A stretch of 64,000 nucleotides of DNA from Coriobacteriia bacterium (lineage in GTDB: Bacteria; Actinomycetota; Coriobacteriia; Anaerosomatales; Anaerosomataceae). Each line of letters opens with the position of its first letter. The first letter of the stretch is position 1. Position numbers and translations under genes: made by a program. The stretch is taken from positions 1 to 64,000 of the forward strand of contig JAFGVD010000010.1 in assembly GCA_016938135.1 (NCBI GenBank), read 5' to 3'. The notes under the pieces were generated by a model, which saw only the letters and a program-made list of their open reading frames with translations, did not search any database and had not been told where the DNA came from. Positions 34,109-42,976 of the stretch are shown piece by piece.

Positions 34109-34402
34109 TTACGCCACACCTTGCTGGCAGCGTCGCACGCGTATGCGGCGAGCGAGCTGGCGGCCCACGGCGATCTCCTGTCGCCCGCTTCGAAGGATTA
34201 TCGGTCCGGCCGGGATCCGGGTCACACAAGAGACACGCGCGCCTTCGGCCATGCCGAAGCGAAGGGCATGCATCCGTGCACGCTCGTCACCAACCTCGAC
34301 GATTTCAAACTCATCGCCCGGCCGGGTCTGGTCAAGCGAGACTTCTCCGTCCCACATCCAGGTCCGGCGTCTGAACCCACGCCCGTGTCCGCGTCCCTGC
34401 AT
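34109..34402 (-). CDS. feoA: Ferrous iron transport protein FeoA
   Basis: A 97-residue SH3-like protein that docks FeoB. The core is SLDQTRPGDEFEIVEVGDERARMHALRFGMAEGARV and RSGRQEIAVGRQLARRI. An unusual basic/aromatic N-terminal extension of about 20 residues (MQGRGHGRGFRRRTWMWDGE) precedes it. AGGAGG precedes the ATG. It is first in feoA-feoB-Cys-rich protein-mrp. A DtxR-like box overlaps its likely -10 element. Confidence 0.93.
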   Translation of the reverse strand: MQGRGHGRGFRRRTWMWDGEVSLDQTRPGDEFEIVEVGDERARMHALRFGMAEGARVSCVTRIPAGPIILRSGRQEIAVGRQLARRIRVRRCQQGVA

Positions 34403-34423
34403 GTGAACCTCCTGTAACGTACA

Positions 34424-34440
34424 GAATTAGTATACCCTAA
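34424..34440 (-). promoter_or_regulatory. DtxR/IdeR-like operator at the feo promoter
   Basis: On the minus strand TTAGGGTATACTAATTC agrees with the DtxR/IdeR consensus (TTAGGTTAGSCTAACCTAA) at 11 of the first 14 positions and includes TATACT as probable -10. The second half-site is degraded. Iron-dependent repression of feoAB is inferred. Confidence 0.45.
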
Positions 34441-34542
34441 CTTGTCGGCACAGCTAAAGCTACTACCGTGCCAAACAAGCGTCAAGCGCATCAGGCTACC
34501 GGCTGTCGTACAATCCATGCAGTACTGACGAATGGAGGAACG

Positions 34543-35424
34543 ATGGCGTACACCAGCTTCGCTGAACTGCTGAAGGCCGCCGAGACGCACGGCTCGCTTG
34601 GCGATGCAGCGATCCACCGCGAGGTCGAGGACGCCAACAGCGATAGAGACACCGTCTTCGAGCGCATGTCACAGACGTTCTGTGTGATGGAAGAAGCGAC
34701 GACTCGCGGTCTTGCCGAGACAGAGCTCTCGCGATCCGGGCTCACCGGCGGACAGGCAGCCGCCCTCGACTCGGCAACACCCCGCATCATCGACGGCCGC
34801 ATGCGCAAAGCCATCGCGGCCGCGCTTGCGGTGGCCGAAGTCAACGCGCGCATGGGCCGCGTAGTAGCGGCCCCCACCGGCGGCGCCTCGGGCGTTCTGC
34901 CCGCCGTGCTGGTCACCGGCATCGGGTCGGCTGGCGCGACACGTGACGATGCCGTCCGGGCGCTGTTCGCAGCCGCCGCGGTGGGCGGAGTGATCGCAGC
35001 ACGAGCCACCCTCTCCGGTGCGGCCGGCGGCTGTCAGGCCGAGATAGGCTCGGCCGCTGCGATGGGCGCGGTCGCGGCCGTGGAGCTCGCCGGCGGCACA
35101 CCCCAACAGGCAGGGCACGCGGCGGCCTTCGCGCTGCAAGGACTTCTGGGCCTGGTGTGCGATCCGGTAGGCGGGCTGGTAGAGGTCCCTTGCGTGTCTC
35201 GCAACGCCACCGGGACGGCCGTCGCGCTCTCCTCGGCAGAGATGGCGTTGGCCGGACTGCGCTTCCCTATCCCGCTTGATGAGGTGATCGACGCGATGGG
35301 CCAGGTGGGCCGGAGTCTGCCACCTTCGCTTCGCGAGACCGCGCTGGGAGGCCTTGCGGCCACACCCACGGGGCGTGGACTGAGTTCTCGCCTGTGTCGT
35401 GGCGTGGGATGCCCAAACGGGTAA
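34543..35424 (+). CDS. sdaAA: L-serine dehydratase, alpha subunit
   Basis: A 293-residue catalytic subunit. MGRVVAAPTGGASGVLPAVL is the substrate/active-site loop. Three cysteines that hold the labile 4Fe-4S cluster are visible in GGCQAEIGSA, LVCDPVGG and VPCVSRNA. GGAGG lies before the ATG. It pairs with SdaAB encoded at 30658-31329; the two genes point the same way but are separated by four oppositely oriented genes. No copy of the sdaAB palindrome was found upstream of this gene. Confidence 0.95.
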   Translation: MAYTSFAELLKAAETHGSLGDAAIHREVEDANSDRDTVFERMSQTFCVMEEATTRGLAETELSRSGLTGGQAAALDSATPRIIDGRMRKAIAAALAVAEVNARMGRVVAAPTGGASGVLPAVLVTGIGSAGATRDDAVRALFAAAAVGGVIAARATLSGAAGGCQAEIGSAAAMGAVAAVELAGGTPQQAGHAAAFALQGLLGLVCDPVGGLVEVPCVSRNATGTAVALSSAEMALAGLRFPIPLDEVIDAMGQVGRSLPPSLRETALGGLAATPTGRGLSSRLCRGVGCPNG

Positions 35425-35455
35425 ACCTCTTGTGAGAACCACCGCTTTCCACTAG

Positions 35456-35548
35456 CCTGTTCCGCGAAGGGGAGTAGCCCCCGCCTTCGGGCGGAGGCAG
35501 GCCGACAATCTCGGGCGATGAGCCCCGGCCCTGCCATCACAGAACTTT
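35456..35548 (+). ncRNA. yybP-ykoY (Mn2+-sensing) riboswitch
   Basis: The leader of the P-type ATPase carries the family core: AAGGGGAGTAG at 35467-35477, a GC-rich hairpin, then GCCGACAATCTCGGGCGATG and the closing CTGCCATCACAGAAC. yybP-ykoY aptamers bind Mn2+ and turn on exporters. A strong intrinsic terminator follows directly and is the expression platform. End points are approximate. Confidence 0.85.
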
Positions 35549-35558
35549 GTGACCGCGA

Positions 35559-35598
35559 GACCTTCGGCGAATCACCTCGCCGAAGGTCTTTTTCTTTT
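35559..35598 (+). terminator. Regulated terminator of the yybP-ykoY riboswitch
   Basis: A 12-bp perfect stem, GACCTTCGGCGA (35559-35570) with its complement (35577-35588), 6-base loop, then TTTTTCTTTT. It ends 16 bases ahead of the ATPase ATG, so it would block transcription unless Mn2+ binding refolds the leader. Confidence 0.88.
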
Positions 35599-35613
35599 CC
35601 GAGAGGACACGCG

Positions 35614-38340
35614 ATGCCAGAGCTCAGCAGTCTGAAGACCGCAACGGTCGCCCCCGAGGCCCACGCCCTCACAAGCGCTGAGGTGGTCGAGCGTCTCGAC
35701 ACCGACAGCGAGGCCGGGCTCACCTCAGAAGAGGCGATCCGCCGACTGGCCGAGTACGGCCCCAACGAACTGCAGCAAACGGAGAAGTCCCCTGCCTGGC
35801 GCATGTTCGTGGCGCAGTTCAACGACTTCATGATCTGGGTGCTCATGGCCGCCGTGGTCATCTCGGCAGTAGAAGGCCAGATGATCGAAGCCATCGCAAT
35901 CACAGCGATCCTGCTGCTTAACGGCATCCTGGGCTTCATCCAGGAGTACCGGGCGGAACAGGCGCTCGATGCGCTCCGGCAACTCTCGGCGCCGACCGCG
36001 ACCGTCATGCGTGACGGTGTGGAGCAAGACATCGCCGCGGGCACGCTTGTGCCCGGCGACATCGTCTTGCTGGAGTCCGGCGACAAGATACCGGCAGACG
36101 GCCGCCTGCTGGAAGTGGCGGCGCTGCGTATAGAAGAGGCCTCGCTCACCGGCGAAAGCCGCCCGGTCACCAAACATGTGGAAGCCGAGGTCACCTCCGA
36201 CGCGGCGCTGGGAGATCGCACCACGATGGTGTTCGCCGCCACCTCCACCGCGGTGGGCCGCGGTCGCTACGTGGTGACCGGCACCGGGCAGAACACCGAG
36301 ATGGGGCACATCGCGGACCTTCTCGCCGCGCAAGAAGACGAGAAGACACCGCTCCAGACCGAGCTCAAGGGCGTTGGCAAGCGCATCGCCGTCCTCATCC
36401 TGGGGATAGCGGCGATCGTGTTCGCTGTGGGAGTCTTCCAGGCGTGGCAGGCCACCGGCGAGACCTTCACCCAGGCGCTCACGCACGAGGCCTTCCGCAC
36501 GCGGCTGACCGTCGCCCTGCTGGTAGCCATCTCGCTGGCAGTCGCGGCGATCCCCGAGGGACTGCCTGCCATCGTGACGGTGGCGCTCTCCCTGGGCGTA
36601 CGCAAGATGGCTGAAAGCAATGCGATCGTCCGCAAGCTCCACGCAGTGGAGACGCTGGGCTCCACGAGCTTCATCTGCTCAGACAAGACCGGCACCCTGA
36701 CCCGCAACGAGATGACGGTGCGCAGACTGCTGGTAGGCGGCGACCTCATCTCGATCACGCCGGACTGGGGCCTGTCTCCCGAGGACCGCAAGGCTGATCC
36801 GGCAGACCTCGAGCTGCTGGTGGAGATCGCGGCGAACTGCAACGATGCGCACTTCACCGCCGACGACCAGCTTGTGGGCGACCCTACCGAGACCGCGCTC
36901 ATCGTTGCGGCAGACGAGCTGGACACCGGCCGGAACCGCCCGAGGCGGCTTGCGGAGGTCCCCTTCGATTCCGAGCGCAAGCGCATGACGACCGTGCACG
37001 CCATCGAGGGCGCCCGTGTCGCGTACCTGAAGGGCGGCGCCGACGTGGTGCTGGGGCTCTGCACTTCGGCCCGCATCCACGGCGAGCTCATCCCCATGAC
37101 CGATGAGCTCCGCAAAACGCTCGCCTCCGCAAACGAATCGCTGGCCTCCGGCGGATACCGGACGCTGGCGTTCGCCTTCCGCACGCTTGCTGAAGACGAA
37201 GCGCTGGAAGGAGAGCACCTCGAACGCGATCTGACGTACGTGGGCATCATGGGCCTTGTGGACCCGCCGCGTACCGAGGTCACCGAAGCCATCGACGTCT
37301 GTCACAAGGCCGGCATCCACGTGGCGATGGTCACCGGCGACCACGCACTGACAGCGCAGGCGATAGGCGCGGAGATCGGGCTGCTCGAAGGCAAGCGCGT
37401 CGTCACCGGCCGCGACCTTGAGGCGATGTCCGATGAAGACCTCTATGAGGCCGTTGAAGACGTCCGGATCTACGCCCGCGTGAACCCTGAGCATAAGCTG
37501 CGCATCGTCGATGCGCTCAAGAAGCGCGGACACATCGTGGCCATGACCGGCGACGGTGTGAACGACGCGCCGGCGCTCAAAAAGGCCGACATCGGTGTGG
37601 CCATGGGCAAGGTGGGCACCGACGTCTCCCGTGAGGCGGCGGACATGGTCCTTGCCGACGACAACTTCGCCACCATCGTGGACGCAGTCAGCCTCGGCAG
37701 AAGCGTTTATGACAACCTGAAGAAGTTCATCCTCTTCCTGCTGTCATGCAACGTCTCCGAGGTCTTGATCATCTTCATCACCACGTTCTTCGCCGAGACA
37801 CCCGCGCTGCTGCCGCTCCAGATCCTGTGGATCAACCTGGTGACAGACGGCTTCCCGGCCCTGGCGCTTGGCGTGGACCCGGCATCACCCAACGTCATGG
37901 ATCGCAAGCCCCGCGACGCCAAGGAGTCGATCCTGGCAAAGCGCCGTCAGGTACAGGTGCTTTGGCAGGGAGCGTTCATCACGTTGGCCGGCCTGATCAT
38001 GTACGTGTGGGCGGACTTCTACATGCCCGGGCACGGCGCCGAGCGCGCGCAGACCATGCTCTTCACGGCGATGGTCCTCGCCCAGCTTCTCCACGCGTTC
38101 AGCTTCCGTTCCGAGACACGCACGATCTTCTCGGCGTACTCCTTCAAGAACAAGTGGCTGAACTACTCGCTGCTGGGCTCGATGTCGCTGCAGATGCTGG
38201 TCATCTATCTGCCGCCATTGCAGGCCGTATTCAAGACCCAGCCGCTGTCGATCACCGACTGGGGCGCGGTTATCGCCGCGGCACTGGTGCCTACGATCCT
38301 CATCGACATCTTCAAGCGTAGGGCGGCGCGTCAGGACTAG
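35614..38340 (+). CDS. P2-type cation ATPase (Ca2+/Mn2+ export)
   Basis: A 908-residue P-type ATPase. Landmarks are LTGES, PEGLPA in M4, the phosphorylation site CSDKTGTLT (Asp near residue 357), and MTGDGVNDAPALKKADIG. M5 has NVSEVL and M6 has INLVTDG, matching the Asn/Glu and Asn/Thr/Asp that form SERCA cation site II; site I ligands in M8 are not obvious, as in single-site Ca2+/Mn2+ pumps. The ATG at 35614 follows GAGAGG. The yybP-ykoY riboswitch upstream points to Mn2+ export as its main task. Confidence 0.93.
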   Translation: MPELSSLKTATVAPEAHALTSAEVVERLDTDSEAGLTSEEAIRRLAEYGPNELQQTEKSPAWRMFVAQFNDFMIWVLMAAVVISAVEGQMIEAIAITAILLLNGILGFIQEYRAEQALDALRQLSAPTATVMRDGVEQDIAAGTLVPGDIVLLESGDKIPADGRLLEVAALRIEEASLTGESRPVTKHVEAEVTSDAALGDRTTMVFAATSTAVGRGRYVVTGTGQNTEMGHIADLLAAQEDEKTPLQTELKGVGKRIAVLILGIAAIVFAVGVFQAWQATGETFTQALTHEAFRTRLTVALLVAISLAVAAIPEGLPAIVTVALSLGVRKMAESNAIVRKLHAVETLGSTSFICSDKTGTLTRNEMTVRRLLVGGDLISITPDWGLSPEDRKADPADLELLVEIAANCNDAHFTADDQLVGDPTETALIVAADELDTGRNRPRRLAEVPFDSERKRMTTVHAIEGARVAYLKGGADVVLGLCTSARIHGELIPMTDELRKTLASANESLASGGYRTLAFAFRTLAEDEALEGEHLERDLTYVGIMGLVDPPRTEVTEAIDVCHKAGIHVAMVTGDHALTAQAIGAEIGLLEGKRVVTGRDLEAMSDEDLYEAVEDVRIYARVNPEHKLRIVDALKKRGHIVAMTGDGVNDAPALKKADIGVAMGKVGTDVSREAADMVLADDNFATIVDAVSLGRSVYDNLKKFILFLLSCNVSEVLIIFITTFFAETPALLPLQILWINLVTDGFPALALGVDPASPNVMDRKPRDAKESILAKRRQVQVLWQGAFITLAGLIMYVWADFYMPGHGAERAQTMLFTAMVLAQLLHAFSFRSETRTIFSAYSFKNKWLNYSLLGSMSLQMLVIYLPPLQAVFKTQPLSITDWGAVIAAALVPTILIDIFKRRAARQD

Positions 38341-38433
38341 CTTGCGGGCATTGCTTCGGCCCCTACATGATAAGATGCCGACTGTCCTGTGAAGTGCGCC
38401 GTCCGTCGGCGTACATGGCACCTTGGAGCGTAC

Positions 38434-39909
38434 GTGCGAGGGGACCGGAAGATCTCAGTATGGCCGGCAACGCTCAGGGGGCGCTTCAGCGCCTCGCTGG
38501 CGCTGGGCTCTGTGCTTCTGTTCATCGTCATCTACTCTGCCACATCACTGGTGACCGGCGTCAGCCCATGGCCCACCGCGACAGGCAACATCACAGACAT
38601 GCTCGTGCCCCTCGGGATGGGCGGCCTGGCGCTTGCCTCCGGATTCCTTCTCGGTCTATGGCTCACATCGGTCATCAGCACACCGCTTGAGCGCTTTGCA
38701 GACCATATTCGCCAACGCGGTATCGCTGCCATCGAGGGCAACAGCGAGGATCTGCACGGTGAGCTGGGCGTCGACGTACCGGCGGAGTTCAAAGAGCTGG
38801 GCGATACCGTAGACCAACTCCTCCAGCAGCTCTCCTTGCGACAAGCCGGCCTGCGCGCCGTGACCGACCGTGCATTGGATTCCGAGAGGACCTTCCGGGC
38901 CGTGGTCGACGCGTCATCGGAGATGAAGCTCCTCATTCGCGACGACGTCATCGAGATAGCAAACCCTTCGGCCGCCGCATTCCTCAGCCAGCCGGTCGGG
39001 GCGCTTCTCGGCCGTCCCCTGGCTCATGCATTGAGTCCGTTCACTCTCTCTCGCGAGAACGGCGCACCTCTGGAGCCCGAAGCGCTTCTCTCTCTCACCG
39101 ACGCCAACAAGCTCTTGATCCACTGCCTGGCCCAGGATGGGCTGGAGCGGTGGGTAGAGTGCACGCTGACACATCCCAGGGAAGACTCAGCGCTCTCTTT
39201 GCTGACGGTCACCGATGTGACGGAACGCAGGAAGCTTGAACGGCTGCGGGCCGAGGTCGTCTCTGTGGTCTCTCACGATCTTCGGGCCCCGCTCACGGTG
39301 GTCTCTGGATATCTGGAGATGCTTGGCGGCGACCTCTCGACCGAACAGCGCGACACTGTGATCACCAAGGCCCGTGCGGCCACGTATCGAATGGCTCAGA
39401 TGTTGGAGGACTTGCTTGACGCGGCCAGGGCCGAACGCGGCCTACTTTCAAACCGTCGGGCTCCGGTGCCACTGGGTGAACTGGCAACTGACGTGGCGTC
39501 TTCCCTTCCCACGCATCCGGACCATGAGCTCATCATCGAGCGTCATGCCGACGCGGTCATCATGGGAGATGCGGACCGTCTCAAACAGGCATTGACCAAC
39601 CTGCTCATGAACGCCATCAAGCACACGCCCGGAGGGACTACCATCTCCCTGAGGGTGGACGTGGACGGCGACTTCGCCCTGCTTGTGGTCGAGGATGGCG
39701 GTGACGGCGTACCCGCCGAATACCGCGAACTCATCTTCGAGCGCTACGTCCGGCTAGACTCGGACTCAGACAACGGAGCAGGGCTCGGTCTCTACATCGT
39801 GAAGACGGTAGCCGAGAGCCACGGCGGCAAGGCCTATGTGGCCGAAAGCAACGGCGGAGGCGCCCGGTTCGTGATCGAGCTCCCGCTGGAATCGCCTCGG
39901 GCAGACTAG
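38434..39909 (+). CDS. Membrane PAS sensor histidine kinase
   Basis: A 491-residue kinase. Two transmembrane helices lie near residues 20-42 and 57-80 with only a short outer loop, followed by a HAMP-like helix, a PAS domain (about 150-265), HisKA (VVSHDLRAPLTVVSGYLEML, His near residue 281) and a complete HATPase (NLLMNAIKH, VEDGGDGVP, GAGLGLYIV). The GTG at 38434 was chosen for the GGAG 5 bases upstream. No response regulator gene is adjacent. Its stop shares CTAG with the convergent ddl stop. Confidence 0.9.
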   Translation: MRGDRKISVWPATLRGRFSASLALGSVLLFIVIYSATSLVTGVSPWPTATGNITDMLVPLGMGGLALASGFLLGLWLTSVISTPLERFADHIRQRGIAAIEGNSEDLHGELGVDVPAEFKELGDTVDQLLQQLSLRQAGLRAVTDRALDSERTFRAVVDASSEMKLLIRDDVIEIANPSAAAFLSQPVGALLGRPLAHALSPFTLSRENGAPLEPEALLSLTDANKLLIHCLAQDGLERWVECTLTHPREDSALSLLTVTDVTERRKLERLRAEVVSVVSHDLRAPLTVVSGYLEMLGGDLSTEQRDTVITKARAATYRMAQMLEDLLDAARAERGLLSNRRAPVPLGELATDVASSLPTHPDHELIIERHADAVIMGDADRLKQALTNLLMNAIKHTPGGTTISLRVDVDGDFALLVVEDGGDGVPAEYRELIFERYVRLDSDSDNGAGLGLYIVKTVAESHGGKAYVAESNGGGARFVIELPLESPRAD

Positions 39910-40841
39910 CCCTCCAGCGCGAGCTCCACGAGCTTCTCGCACAGTTGCGGAAACTCAATGCCGGCAGCACGGGCGGAATCCGGCAGCAGGCTCGTGGAAG
40001 TCATGCCGGGTATCGTGTTCACTTCCAGCAGGTACACCGATCCGTCTTCGCCTACGATGGTGTCTGCCCGGGACATACCGCGGCACCCGAGAAGCCGGTG
40101 CGCCTCAAGCGAGATACGCTGGCATTCCTCGGCAGTCTCTTTGCTCACACGAGCAGGGATGATGTGACTGCACATGCCCGGGACGTACTTGGACTCATAG
40201 TCATAGAACTCGTGTGCGGGAACGATCTCCAGCGTTGGCAACGCTATGAGATCGCTGTTGCCCAGGACTCCCACGGTGACCTCGACGCCGGGGATGAAGC
40301 GCTCTACGAGCACCTGCGCATCATAGGTGAGCGCCAGCTCGATAGCGGCGGGCAGCTCGGCGGGCTCGTGCACGATGGACATCCCGAACGAGGAGCCTTC
40401 CTTCGCGGGCTTCACGACCGACTTCGGGCCGACCGCACGCACGATGCCGGCGATATCGGACTGTTCGCCCTCCTGCACAACGACGTACTCGGGCGTGGGT
40501 ATCTCGGCAAGGGAGAAGAAGTGCTTTGACATCACCTTGTCGATGGCGAGCGCGCTTGCAAGAACCCCGGACCCCACGTACGGGATGTTGAGGAGTTCGA
40601 GCAACCCCTGCATCGTGCCGTCCTCGCCGAACCGACCATGCAGGCAGATGAAGGCGACGTCGAAATCGCCTTGCTGGAGAGAGGCGATGAACGTGGGGGT
40701 CGCGGTGTCGATCAACTCCACAAGATGCCCGGTCGACGAGAGCGCGGTCGCCACCTGTTCCCCGGTGTGGAGAGAGACGTCCCTCTCGGCGGAGCGTCCA
40801 CCCATGAGTACCGCCACCTTGCGGCCCTGAAGCTCTGACAT
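39906..40841 (-). CDS. ddl: D-alanine--D-alanine ligase
   Basis: A 311-residue ATP-grasp enzyme that makes D-Ala-D-Ala for peptidoglycan. The start VAVLMGGRSAERDVSLHTG is the substrate loop. KPAKEGSSFGMS, VERFIPGVEVTVGVLG and YLLEVNTIPGMT are ATP-grasp motifs. YDYESKYVPG keeps the Tyr associated with D-Ala (not D-lactate) specificity. The ATG at 40841 begins the conserved part. It lies 31 bases after a small membrane protein gene and probably shares its transcript. Confidence 0.96.
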   Translation of the reverse strand: MSELQGRKVAVLMGGRSAERDVSLHTGEQVATALSSTGHLVELIDTATPTFIASLQQGDFDVAFICLHGRFGEDGTMQGLLELLNIPYVGSGVLASALAIDKVMSKHFFSLAEIPTPEYVVVQEGEQSDIAGIVRAVGPKSVVKPAKEGSSFGMSIVHEPAELPAAIELALTYDAQVLVERFIPGVEVTVGVLGNSDLIALPTLEIVPAHEFYDYESKYVPGMCSHIIPARVSKETAEECQRISLEAHRLLGCRGMSRADTIVGEDGSVYLLEVNTIPGMTSTSLLPDSARAAGIEFPQLCEKLVELALEG

Positions 40842-40872
40842 CAGAAGCGACCTCTCTCCCACGCTCGACGAC

Positions 40873-41370
40873 CTAGACCAGTGCGCCCATTGCGAGCGCA
40901 TCGAGGATATACAGCGCCACGATCCAGAGCAGCACTCCTGTGAACGTCACCACGGCGCCCTTGACCAGCGCCGAGACGAACAGGCCGCGGCGGCCGTCTT
41001 CCTCGCGACGGGCACGCACCACGAGCCAGACGACAAGCGCCAGGACCGGGCCCAGGGCGGTCATGCCCAGACCGGCATAGACCGCGTACAGATACTCAGG
41101 AACCCAGCGCGCACCCCCGTCGAGAGCCGCAGGCCTCAGAAGCACGACAGCCGCGACACACAGCACCACCCATAGTGCCAGATACGCCATGAACGGCGTC
41201 CAGCTGATACCGACCGCCTCTTCTACCGCGAGAGCCTCAACAGACCCATCGGCGACCACGCGCCCGGTTTCGGGTACAGCCTCATCAACAGGCGCCGACT
41301 CTTGCGGTGGCGTGGGGTCGTCGGTCTGTGTCGACTGCTCCGTGGCCTCGGTCTGTGTCTGTTCGTCCAC
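40873..41370 (-). CDS. Three-helix membrane protein upstream of ddl
   Basis: A 165-residue protein. The first 55 residues are acidic and Thr/Glu/Pro-rich, probably disordered. Three hydrophobic helices follow (FMAYLALWVVLCVAAVVLL, AVYAGLGMTALGPVLALVVWLVV, AVVTFTGVLLWIVALYIL). The GTG start at 41370 has GGGAG 8 bases upstream. No family is recognised. Being just upstream of ddl it may have a cell-envelope role, which is only inference. Confidence 0.65.
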   Translation of the reverse strand: MDEQTQTEATEQSTQTDDPTPPQESAPVDEAVPETGRVVADGSVEALAVEEAVGISWTPFMAYLALWVVLCVAAVVLLRPAALDGGARWVPEYLYAVYAGLGMTALGPVLALVVWLVVRARREEDGRRGLFVSALVKGAVVTFTGVLLWIVALYILDALAMGALV

Positions 41371-41563
41371 TGCATGACTCCCGGGTCGGCATCCTCGGGA
41401 AAGTTTAGTCGAGGGTGCGAGGTGCGTCCAACATAGACAACCCGTGGAACGGATGTGGAGCTTTGATGTGGAACCGGTAAGACCTGATTCAGATTTGGAA
41501 AGGCAGCGTACTATACGGTATGAGGACTCCCGCCATTGAGCGGTTCACACAGAGAGGTGAAGC

Positions 41564-42874
41564 ATGGAAGAGCACGACAACAGCAAAGGCATTGAACCCG
41601 CAAAGCCCGACACCCCCCGCCCGGAGCCTAGCGCTCTGGAGCCCGACACTTCGGAGCCCAGCGCTCCAGAGGCAGCCAGCACGGATGCAACACCGAGCAC
41701 TCCGGTCGCACTGCCCGTCGCCCCCGTCACTCCCCCGCCGGTCGCAGTGGCCGAGAAACCCCGGCGGCGCGGAGCAAGCCTCGTGGTGGCGGTGGTGCTG
41801 CTAGCCGTGACTGCAGGCGGCGCAGCCGGCCTCGGAGCCTACTACTTTGCACCGAGCCTGGTTGGAGACCTGCCAGAACGCGAGATCACGGTCACATCCA
41901 CCACAGACGAGGCCGTCGTCGCTGCGGCCGCCAAGGCCCTCCCTAGCGTCGTGAACATCGATATGACGAGTGATGCGACCTCCACGGACCTGCCGGATGA
42001 ACATCCGTCGGTCCCCATGACGGGCAGTGGCTCCGGTGTGGTCTACAAGCTGACGGGTGACGGCGGCAGTTATATCGTCACCAACGACCATGTCGCCGGC
42101 GAGGCGACACGCCTTGTGGTCACAGATGCCGAAGGTGACAAGCACGAAGGTGAGCTTGTGGGTACCGATCCGGAATCAGACATCGCCGTCGTCAAGGTAG
42201 ACGTTGAGCTCCCTGTGGTAACGCTCGGAAGCTCGGAGGATGTCCAGGTGGGACAGATGGCCATAGCCATCGGCTCGCCCTTCGGCCTTCAGCACTCAGT
42301 CACGTCCGGTGTGGTCTCGGCGATCCATCGATCCCTACCCGACTCCATCACCGATGGCACCACGTACCCGCTTGTGGACGTCATCCAGACTGATGCATCG
42401 ATCAACCCCGGCAACTCTGGCGGCGCTCTCATCGATCGCACCGGAAGGCTCATTGGCATTCCCACCGCTATCTTCTCCGACACCGGCGGTGCCGACGGTG
42501 TCGGGTTCGCCGTGCCGGTAAGCACGGTCACCCGCGTTGCCGACCAGTTGATCGAGACCGGCACAGCCGAGCATGCGTTCCTCGGCATCGTGGGCCAGAC
42601 CGTCAGCGAAGCTTTGGCCGAAGAGCTGGACCTGCCCGTGGAAGAGGGAGCGTTGGTCGTGGAAATCACTCCCAACACCGGAGCGGCCAAGGCCGGCCTG
42701 AAGGCCGACGACATCATCACGCAGCTGGACGACGAGAAGATCCGCTCGATGGATGACCTAATCTTGGCAGTGAAGCGCCGGGCCGTGGGCGATGAAGTGA
42801 CGGTGAAGTTCTACCGTGACGGAAAGGTCACCGAGCTCTCGATGACGCTTGGGGTCAAGCCCACCAACCTATAG
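41564..42874 (+). CDS. htrA: HtrA/DegP-type membrane serine protease with PDZ domain
   Basis: A 436-residue protease. A Pro/Glu/Ser-rich cytoplasmic N-terminus of about 70 residues leads to one transmembrane helix (SLVVAVVLLAVTAGGAAGLG). The trypsin-like domain has the full triad: His176 in TNDHVAG, Asp206 in SDIAVVKV, Ser285 in GNSGGAL. A PDZ domain (AFLGIVGQTVSEALAEEL to the end) follows. It acts outside the membrane in quality control of misfolded proteins. AGAGAGGTGAAGC precedes the ATG. Confidence 0.95.
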   Translation: MEEHDNSKGIEPAKPDTPRPEPSALEPDTSEPSAPEAASTDATPSTPVALPVAPVTPPPVAVAEKPRRRGASLVVAVVLLAVTAGGAAGLGAYYFAPSLVGDLPEREITVTSTTDEAVVAAAAKALPSVVNIDMTSDATSTDLPDEHPSVPMTGSGSGVVYKLTGDGGSYIVTNDHVAGEATRLVVTDAEGDKHEGELVGTDPESDIAVVKVDVELPVVTLGSSEDVQVGQMAIAIGSPFGLQHSVTSGVVSAIHRSLPDSITDGTTYPLVDVIQTDASINPGNSGGALIDRTGRLIGIPTAIFSDTGGADGVGFAVPVSTVTRVADQLIETGTAEHAFLGIVGQTVSEALAEELDLPVEEGALVVEITPNTGAAKAGLKADDIITQLDDEKIRSMDDLILAVKRRAVGDEVTVKFYRDGKVTELSMTLGVKPTNL

Positions 42875-42905
42875 GTGAGACCTGCAGCAGAGTTGGAATA
42901 AGCAA

Positions 42906-42941
42906 CACGGAGGGCGCGTCTGCCGGGACGCGCCCTCCGTG
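42906..42941. terminator. Strong bidirectional hairpin terminator
   Basis: A perfect 15-bp inverted repeat, CACGGAGGGCGCGTC (42906-42920) and its complement (42927-42941) with a 6-base loop, lies between the convergent htrA and cytochrome genes. T tracts are short on both sides. Confidence 0.75.
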
Positions 42942-42976
42942 CTTCAGTCGGCGATACTCCAACATAGACCTCTACA

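Noticed and set aside
39906-39909. Shared CTAG stop codons at sensor kinase/ddl (and at sdaAB/mrp, 31326-31329) as a regulatory feature
   Set aside because: CTAG naturally supplies TAG on both strands; two cases among convergent pairs are not evidence of regulation.
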